In this document: piece by piece, positions 21,749 through 26,923 of the stretch
Layout of the letters: the number at the start of each line of letters is the position of its first letter
Position numbering within the stretch: the first letter of the stretch is position 1
Assembly (NCBI GenBank): GCA_900751695.1
Contig: CAADSS010000015.1
Coordinates: 1-26,923, forward strand
Origin: an uncultured Collinsella sp.
GTDB taxonomy: Bacteria; Actinomycetota; Coriobacteriia; Coriobacteriales; Coriobacteriaceae
DNA: 26,923 bases
Direction: 5' to 3'
The notes under the pieces: model-generated
What the model was told of the DNA's origin: nothing
Databases searched by the model: none
Seen by the model: only the letters and a program-made list of their open reading frames with translations
Translations under genes and position numbers: made by a program

Positions 21749-22810
21749 ATGGAGAGGATACTCGGCGTTAATCTCTCTGGCTGGTTTATTCCCGAGCCTT
21801 GGGTGACCCCGTCTCTATACGCGGCGACCGGTGCATCCAACGCGGCCGAGCTGCAGGAGGCCATGGGCACCGCCGCCTATAACGAGCGCATGCGCCGTCA
21901 TTACGAGACGTTTGTGAGTGAGGACGATTTTCGCCGCATGGCGCAGATTGGTCTCAATGCCGTGCGTCTGCCGGTGCCCTGGTATGCCTTTGGTTCGCAG
22001 GAGTCCGATGCGTCCTACATCTCGGTTGTCGACTACATCGACCGTGCAATTGAGTGGGCTGCCAAGTACGACATCCGCGTGCTGCTCGATCTGGCGACGG
22101 TGCCCGGTGGCCAGGGCGATTCCAACGATTCGCCCACCACGCCGGAGGCTGTTGCCGAGTGGCATTCGTCCACCAACGGCCGTCATGTCGCACTCGACGT
22201 GCTCGAGCGCTTGGCCGATCGCTACGGCGAGGCCGAGAGCCTGCTGGGCATTGAGCTGCTGGACACGCCGCAGATGAGCGTCCGCAAGAGCCTCTTTACC
22301 ATGACGGATGGAATTCCGGCCCACTACTTGCGCAATTTCTATCGCGATGCCTACGAGCTCGTCCGTTCGTATATGCCCGAGGACAAGATCGTCGTCTTCT
22401 CGTCTTCGGGGCATCCCAGCGAGTGGAAGCATTTTATGCGCGGTGCCAAGTACAAGAACGTCTACATGGACCTTCACCTGTACCATTACCGCGACGAGTA
22501 TGCGCTCGACATCACGAGCCCCCGCGGGCTGACGACGGCGATTTCGCGTAACAAGCGCGAGCTTAAAGAAGCGATCTCGACAGGGTTCCCCGTGCTGGTG
22601 GGCGAATGGTCGGGCGCGGCGATCTTTGCCAACTCGTCGGTTACGCCCGAGGGCCGCAATGCCTACGAGCGCGTGTTTATCGCCAACCAGCTGGCTTCGT
22701 TTGCGCCGGCTGCCGGTTGGTTCTTCCAAACGTGGAAGACCGAGAAGCGCATTGCAGCATGGGACGCCCGCGCGGCACTCGGTACGCTCGAGCGCGGCAT
22801 GATTGAATAG
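21749..22810 (+). CDS. GH5-like glycoside hydrolase-fold protein lacking the acid/base Glu
   Basis: A 353-residue cytoplasmic protein (no signal peptide) related to exo-1,3-beta-glucanase type GH5 enzymes. Shared features: GVNLSGWFIPEPWVTPSLY near the start, HYETFVSEDDFRRMAQIGLNAVRLPVPWYAF, DYIDRAIEWAAKYDIRVLLDLATVPGGQ and VLVGEWSGA, where Glu 286 fits the nucleophile. The usual LNEP, which carries the acid/base Glu, reads LLDTP here (Asp 172, Thr 173), so that residue is missing. The protein may be inactive, substrate-assisted or a binding protein. The ATG at 21749 is chosen because RILGVNLSGWFI follows directly and GAAGGGGGC lies upstream; longer starts are possible but less likely. rsmI begins six bases after the stop codon. 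Confidence 0.75.
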   Translation: MERILGVNLSGWFIPEPWVTPSLYAATGASNAAELQEAMGTAAYNERMRRHYETFVSEDDFRRMAQIGLNAVRLPVPWYAFGSQESDASYISVVDYIDRAIEWAAKYDIRVLLDLATVPGGQGDSNDSPTTPEAVAEWHSSTNGRHVALDVLERLADRYGEAESLLGIELLDTPQMSVRKSLFTMTDGIPAHYLRNFYRDAYELVRSYMPEDKIVVFSSSGHPSEWKHFMRGAKYKNVYMDLHLYHYRDEYALDITSPRGLTTAISRNKRELKEAISTGFPVLVGEWSGAAIFANSSVTPEGRNAYERVFIANQLASFAPAAGWFFQTWKTEKRIAAWDARAALGTLERGMIE

Positions 22811-22816
22811 GTTGAT

Positions 22817-23695
22817 ATGACGCAAAACAGCGCCCATACGGGCAAACTCTATGTGGTCGGCACGCCCATCGGCAACTTGGGCGACCTGTCCCCGCGCGTT
22901 GGCGAGGCCTTTGCCGCTGCCGATGCCATCTGCTGCGAAGACACGCGTGTGACGTCAAAGCTGCTGATGCACCTGGGCATTTCCAAGCCGCTTGTCCGTT
23001 GCGACGAGAATGTGATCGCCAGCCGCGCCGCCGGCCTGGTCGACCGTCTGCTGACGGGGGAGACCCTCGCTTTTGCCTCGGACGCCGGCATGCCGAGTGT
23101 GTCCGATCCCGGCCAGGCGCTGGTCGAGGCGGCGCGTGAGGCCGATGTGCCTGTTGAGGTCATCCCCGGGCCCTCCGCGTGCGTTACGGCGCTCGTGTCG
23201 TCCGGCATTCCCTGCGAGCATTTTTTCTTCGAGGGTTTTTTGGGCCGAAAGCACGGCGACCGTGTGCGCCGTTTGCAGCGCCTTGCCGTAGTGCCCGGTG
23301 CACTCATCTTCTACGAGTCTCCACATCGCATCGTGGCGACGCTCGAGGCCGCGGCAGAGGTTTTTCCCCAGCGTGAGGTTGCCGTCTGCCGCGAACTCAC
23401 CAAGCTGCACGAGGAGGTCTTGCGCGGGCCCGCTGCCCAGCTCGCCGAGGAGCTGCGTGCTCGCGGCGAGGTAAAGGGCGAGATTGCGCTGGTCATCGCG
23501 CCGCCGAGCGAGGATGAGGAGGCCGGCATCGTGCCGGTTGGCGCCGAGGCAGCGGATCCCGATGAGGCCCTGCGCGAGGATATCCGCACCGCACTCGAGG
23601 AGGGGGAGCCCGCCTCTGCGGTGGCCAAGCGCCTGTCTCAGAAGTACTCGCGCCGCAAGCGCGATGTCTATGCCATGGCGCTCGATATGCAATAG
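22817..23695 (+). CDS. rsmI: 16S rRNA 2'-O-methyltransferase RsmI
   Basis: A 292-residue SAM-dependent methyltransferase of the tetrapyrrole-methylase fold that methylates the ribose of C1402 in 16S rRNA. Motifs: YVVGTPIGNLGDLSPR at the start, ICCEDTRVTSKLL, FASDAGMPSVSDPG (about 85-97), VIPGPSACVTAL, FFFEGFLGRK and FYESPHRIVATLEA. The C-terminal part (LREDIRTALEEGEPASAVAKRLSQKYSRRKRDVYAMAL) is the usual helical domain. Only a weak AGG site precedes the ATG, and the gap from the upstream gene is six bases, so translational coupling is probable. Confidence 0.95.
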   Translation: MTQNSAHTGKLYVVGTPIGNLGDLSPRVGEAFAAADAICCEDTRVTSKLLMHLGISKPLVRCDENVIASRAAGLVDRLLTGETLAFASDAGMPSVSDPGQALVEAAREADVPVEVIPGPSACVTALVSSGIPCEHFFFEGFLGRKHGDRVRRLQRLAVVPGALIFYESPHRIVATLEAAAEVFPQREVAVCRELTKLHEEVLRGPAAQLAEELRARGEVKGEIALVIAPPSEDEEAGIVPVGAEAADPDEALREDIRTALEEGEPASAVAKRLSQKYSRRKRDVYAMALDMQ

Positions 23696-23764
23696 ATGGA
23701 GGATATCCAGCCCTTGCGCTAGAATCATCCCCTGTATGCAACGTTTTTCTGGAGGACAAACCCC

Positions 23765-25366
23765 ATGGATCAAAGCAAGCCTTCGTTCTTTATCACGACG
23801 CCCATCTACTACGTCAACGCCGATCCGCACCTGGGCACGGCTTATTCCACCATCATCGCCGACGTTCAGGCTCGTTATCGCCGCTCCGCCGGCTATAACG
23901 TCAAGTTCCTGACCGGCATGGACGAGCACGGCGAGAAGGTCGCCGAGGCCGCAGCCAAGCATGGCATGACGCCGCAGGAGTGGACTGACAGCCAGGCTCC
24001 CCACTTCAAGGAGCTTTGGAGCAAGCTCGAGATTTCCAACGACGACTTCATCCGCACCACCGAGCCGCGCCAGCATCATGCCGTGCAGTACCTGTGGGAG
24101 CGCATGAAGGAGTCCGGCTATCTGTATAAGGGCAGCTACGACGGCTGGTATTGCGTGCCTGACGAGACCTACTTCACCGATACGCAGGTCCAGAAGGGCG
24201 ACGAGGAGTACGGCAGCGTCGGCCAGCACCTGTGCCCCGACTGCCACCGTCCGCTTGAGCGCGTGCAGGAGGAGTCCTACTTCTTTAAGCTTTCCGCCTT
24301 CCAGGACAAGCTGCTCAAGCTCTATGACGAGCACCCCGACTTTGTCGAGCCCGCGTTCCGCATGAACGAGGTGCGCAGCTTTGTCGAAGGCGGCCTTAAC
24401 GACCTTTCCGTGAGCCGCACGAGCTTTGACTGGGGCATTCAGGTCCCGTTTGACGAGGGCCACGTGACCTACGTGTGGTTCGATGCGCTGCTCAACTATA
24501 TGACGGCCGTCGGCTACGGTGTCGACACCGACGAGGCGCGTGCCGAGCTGGCCTATCGCTGGCCCGCGCAGTTCCACATCGTGGGCAAGGACATCATCCG
24601 CTTCCACTGCGTCATTTGGCCCGCCATGCTCATGGCCATCGGCGAGGCCCTGCCCGAGCACGTCTTTGCCCACGGCTTCCTGACCGTGCGCAATGCCGAG
24701 ACCGGCAAGGCCGAGAAGATGTCCAAGAGCCGCGGCAACGCTATCGCTCCGCAGGACGTTATCGACATGCTGGGCGTTGAGGGCTATCGCTACTACTTTA
24801 TGACCGACGTCGTCCCCGGCACCGACGGCGCCATCAGCTTCGATCGCATGGAGCAGGTCTACAACGCCGACCTGGCCAACAGCTGGGGCAACCTTATCTC
24901 GCGTTCGCTCAACATGAGCGGCAAGTACTTTGACGGTTGCGCGCCCGCCAAACCCGCGTCGTTCGACGCGTTCGACAACCCGCTGGCAAAGATCGCCGAT
25001 GGTCTGGTCGAGCGCTACATGGCCAAGATGGACGTGCTCGATTACGGTGGAGCCAAGGACGAGGTCATGGAGCTCATCCATGCCGCCAATCACTACATCG
25101 AGGACTCCGAGCCCTGGGCGCTTGCCAAGGACGAGGCCAAGGCTGACGAGCTGGCATTTGTGATCTACAACCTGCTCGAGGCCATCCGCATCGCCGCTCA
25201 CCTGCTGATGCCGCTCATGCCTCAGACCTCTGCCGAGGCCCTGCGCCGCCTGTCCTGCGAGGACGAGGCCGCGAGCGACGACCTCAAGGGCATTTGCGCT
25301 TGGGGCTTGCTTGCCGGTGGTCAGCCCGTCGAGAAGGGCGAGCCGCTGTTCCCGCGTCTGGGCTAA
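23765..25366 (+). CDS. metG: Methionyl-tRNA synthetase
   Basis: A 533-residue class I aminoacyl-tRNA synthetase that charges tRNA-Met. Seen: FITTPIYYVNADPHLGTAYSTIIADV with the HIGH-like motif (HLGT), MDEHGEKVAEAA, the connective domain, SFDWGIQVP, FDALLNYMTAVGYG, KDIIRFHCVIWPAMLMA, and KMSKSRGNAI (about 318-327). The anticodon-binding domain follows and there is no C-terminal EMAP/tRNA-binding extension. The zinc-knuckle region has one CxxC (CPDC) while the first pair reads CVPD. TGGAGG sits 10 bases before the ATG. A weak -10, TAGAAT, lies at 23720-23725 upstream. Confidence 0.96.
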   Translation: MDQSKPSFFITTPIYYVNADPHLGTAYSTIIADVQARYRRSAGYNVKFLTGMDEHGEKVAEAAAKHGMTPQEWTDSQAPHFKELWSKLEISNDDFIRTTEPRQHHAVQYLWERMKESGYLYKGSYDGWYCVPDETYFTDTQVQKGDEEYGSVGQHLCPDCHRPLERVQEESYFFKLSAFQDKLLKLYDEHPDFVEPAFRMNEVRSFVEGGLNDLSVSRTSFDWGIQVPFDEGHVTYVWFDALLNYMTAVGYGVDTDEARAELAYRWPAQFHIVGKDIIRFHCVIWPAMLMAIGEALPEHVFAHGFLTVRNAETGKAEKMSKSRGNAIAPQDVIDMLGVEGYRYYFMTDVVPGTDGAISFDRMEQVYNADLANSWGNLISRSLNMSGKYFDGCAPAKPASFDAFDNPLAKIADGLVERYMAKMDVLDYGGAKDEVMELIHAANHYIEDSEPWALAKDEAKADELAFVIYNLLEAIRIAAHLLMPLMPQTSAEALRRLSCEDEAASDDLKGICAWGLLAGGQPVEKGEPLFPRLG

Positions 25367-25405
25367 GACGCCGCGCGCCATATCGGCAATTCGCTGTTTA
25401 GATGT

Positions 25406-25437
25406 AAGGGCATGGCCGCAACGGTCCATGCCCTTTT
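25406..25437 (+). terminator. Intrinsic terminator after metG
   Basis: AAGGGCATGG (25406-25415) pairs with CCATGCCCTT (25426-25435) around a 10-base loop, followed by a short T tract (25434-25437). It lies about 40 bases after the metG stop codon and 36 bases before rsmA, so rsmA may depend on read-through or on its own promoter in this gap. Confidence 0.8.
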
Positions 25438-25473
25438 GTTTCAAGACGCCGCCACCATGCTAAGGAGGCAACT

Positions 25474-26334
25474 ATGACAACTTCGCCTTTGGCAAACCCC
25501 ACGGCAACAAGAGAGCTGCTGGAGGAGTTTGGCCTTGCGACCAAGCATCGCCTGGGCCAGAACTTCCTGATCGACAACCATGTAATTGAGCGCATTTGCG
25601 AGCTTTCCGAGCTTGCGGGCGATGAGCGCGTGCTCGAGGTTGGCCCGGGCGTTGGTACGCTTACGCTTGCGCTGCTGCAGGAGGCGGCGTGTGTCACGTC
25701 GATCGAGGCTGATCCCGAGCTCGAGCCGGTGCTCGATGCCCACGCCGCCGACTATGCCAACTTCCGCTTTATCATGGGCGACGCGCTCAAGGTGACGCCG
25801 AGGCAAATTGAGCAGGCTGCGGGCGGTGAGCCAACGGTATTTGTTGCGAACCTGCCCTATAACGTGGCGGCGACGATCATCCTGCAGTTCTTCCAGACGA
25901 TGCCCGCGCTCAAGCGCGCCGTCGTCATGGTTCAAAAGGAGGTTGCCGATCGCATTGCCGCAACGCCGGGCAACAAGACCTATGGCGGCTATACGGCAAA
26001 GCTCGGCCTGTATGCGCAGGTGACGGGTCGTTTTGAGGTGCCGCCGCGCTGCTTTATGCCGGCGCCGCATGTGGACTCGGCCGTCGTGCGCATCGACCGT
26101 GTTGACGGCGTGGTGCCCGAGGGGCTCGATCGCGAGTTTGTGGCTCGCGTGATTGACGCCGCATTTGCTCAGCGTCGCAAGACCATCCGTAATTCCATGA
26201 GCGCCAATGGTTTTGCCAAGGACGTGCTCGATGCCGCCTTTGTGGCTTGCGATATCGCGCCCACCACGCGCGCCGAGACGCTTGACGTTGCCGACTTTAT
26301 CCGTCTGGCCCAGGAGCTAATCCATGATGCCTAA
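25474..26334 (+). CDS. rsmA: 16S rRNA dimethyladenosine transferase RsmA (KsgA)
   Basis: A 286-residue SAM-dependent methyltransferase that dimethylates the two adjacent adenosines (1518/1519) at the 3' end of 16S rRNA. Motifs in order: KHRLGQNFLIDNHV (about 25-38), RVLEVGPGVGTLTLALL (SAM site, about 52-68), SIEADPEL, FIMGDALKV, FVANLPYNVAATIILQF (catalytic NLPY), KEVADRIAATPGNKTYGGYTAKL, RCFMPAPHVDSAVVRI and AFAQRRKTIRNSM. The length is normal. TAAGGAGG precedes the ATG. It overlaps the following gene by 11 bases. Confidence 0.96.
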   Translation: MTTSPLANPTATRELLEEFGLATKHRLGQNFLIDNHVIERICELSELAGDERVLEVGPGVGTLTLALLQEAACVTSIEADPELEPVLDAHAADYANFRFIMGDALKVTPRQIEQAAGGEPTVFVANLPYNVAATIILQFFQTMPALKRAVVMVQKEVADRIAATPGNKTYGGYTAKLGLYAQVTGRFEVPPRCFMPAPHVDSAVVRIDRVDGVVPEGLDREFVARVIDAAFAQRRKTIRNSMSANGFAKDVLDAAFVACDIAPTTRAETLDVADFIRLAQELIHDA

Positions 26335-26923
26335 TGCCGAACGCGTGACGTTTACCAAGAAAAAGAAGACGGTTGCTTGTCCCGTGCCCTTGGCACCGCT
26401 TGCCGACACGCATGCGCATCTGCTTTCGTTTTGGGGCAAGGAGGTGCCCGAGACGCTCCTGCGCGCCAAGGCTGCGGGCGTCGACCTGTTGGTGACGATG
26501 TTCGACCCCATCGCTGACAAACGCAGCGTGACGGACCATAGCGACTGGCTGGTGCGCGAAATTCTGCCGATGCGGGATATTCCGCAGATCAAGTATCTCG
26601 CCGGCGTGCACCCCTATGGCGCGCCGGACTATACCGACGACATTCACGCGCAGGTCGTTGCCGCGCTCGATGACCCTTTGTGCGCCGGTATCGGCGAAAT
26701 TGGCCTGGACTACCATATGGACTATGACGACGATGTCGCGCCGGCGCCTCATGACGTGCAGATTGATTGCATGGCGCGTCAGCTCGAAGTTGCCGTGCAC
26801 CGCAATGTGCCGGTGGAGCTGCACCTGCGGCACGAGGACTCGGATGGGGAGCGCACCTCGCATATGGATGCGTACAACGTGCTGCGCGAGGTGGGTGTGC
26901 CTCAGGCCGGTTGCGTGCTGCAC
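26324..26923 (+). CDS. TatD-family metal-dependent hydrolase, N-terminal part
   Basis: An open frame from the ATG at 26324 to the window's end (200 residues, no stop reached). AGGAG (26312-26316) lies seven bases upstream, within the end of rsmA; an in-frame ATG at 26327 is possible. Visible TatD features are LADTHAHLLSF (HxH metal ligands, about 23-33), LLVTMFDP, AGVHPYGA, AGIGEIGLDYH (Glu ligand, about 123-133) and VPVELHLRHED, where family members have a metal-binding His. The N-terminal extension of about 20 residues (VTFTKKKKTVACP) is not typical. It may be a TatD DNase or a related hydrolase. Adjacency to rsmA is frequent in bacteria. Confidence 0.85.
   Translation, partial: MMPNAERVTFTKKKKTVACPVPLAPLADTHAHLLSFWGKEVPETLLRAKAAGVDLLVTMFDPIADKRSVTDHSDWLVREILPMRDIPQIKYLAGVHPYGAPDYTDDIHAQVVAALDDPLCAGIGEIGLDYHMDYDDDVAPAPHDVQIDCMARQLEVAVHRNVPVELHLRHEDSDGERTSHMDAYNVLREVGVPQAGCVLH

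Noticed and set aside
22955..25444. Long reverse-strand open frame opposite rsmI and metG
   Set aside because: It covers two well-supported forward genes and has no recognisable motif; it is a codon-bias artefact.
26297..26923. Reverse-strand open frame at the right end
   Set aside because: The forward frame from 26324 has TatD motifs and a ribosome site; the reverse frame has none.

Overview
The window looks like chromosome of a high-GC gut actinobacterium of the class Coriobacteriia, most likely Collinsella. This is inferred from codon and GC style, the Tad pilus operon layout, and the set of housekeeping proteins; no rRNA or other marker here proves it. No CRISPR array, insertion sequence, integrase or phage gene was seen.

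Left part (1-7370). A 42-bp perfect palindrome precedes a zinc-dependent phospholipase C-like gene. That gene meets, stop codon on stop codon, a reverse-strand gene with a possible DUF559/Vsr-like nuclease end. A 418-bp gap carries a 130-bp element with 21-bp perfect inverted ends. Pyruvate kinase (pyk, reverse strand) follows, and diverges from a Ca2+-type P-type ATPase. The ATPase leader can fold into two hairpins with seven-base complementary loops, the second of which buries the Shine-Dalgarno sequence; this is a candidate cis-regulatory RNA.

Middle-left (7370-10860). A lower-GC patch holds a reverse-strand three-gene operon: a membrane-anchored thioredoxin-like protein, a secreted protein with a C-terminal cysteine pair, and a small membrane protein. 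A forward DUF2975 membrane protein/HTH regulator pair diverges from it. rsgA, the 30S assembly GTPase, follows.

Middle (10860-20650). A tightly overlapping Tad/Flp pilus operon: CpaB-like, TadZ/CpaE-like ATPase, TadA ATPase, TadB, TadC, Flp-like pilin, an unknown membrane-anchored protein, a second pilin-like protein, a TadE-like protein, a large TadG-like protein, another TadE-like protein and a DUF192 protein. TadA powers assembly on the TadB/TadC platform, TadZ would localise it, and the pilin-like proteins share one processing motif with Ala before the presumed cleavage site. No prepilin peptidase is present here.

Right part (20650-26923). A toxin-antitoxin-like pair whose toxin gene is frameshifted at an A7 tract; tRNA-Phe(GAA) with promoter and terminator; a GH5-like protein lacking the usual acid/base glutamate; then rsmI, metG, rsmA (ksgA) and the start of a TatD-family hydrolase gene that runs off the window. 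The right end is mainly translation and rRNA-modification housekeeping.
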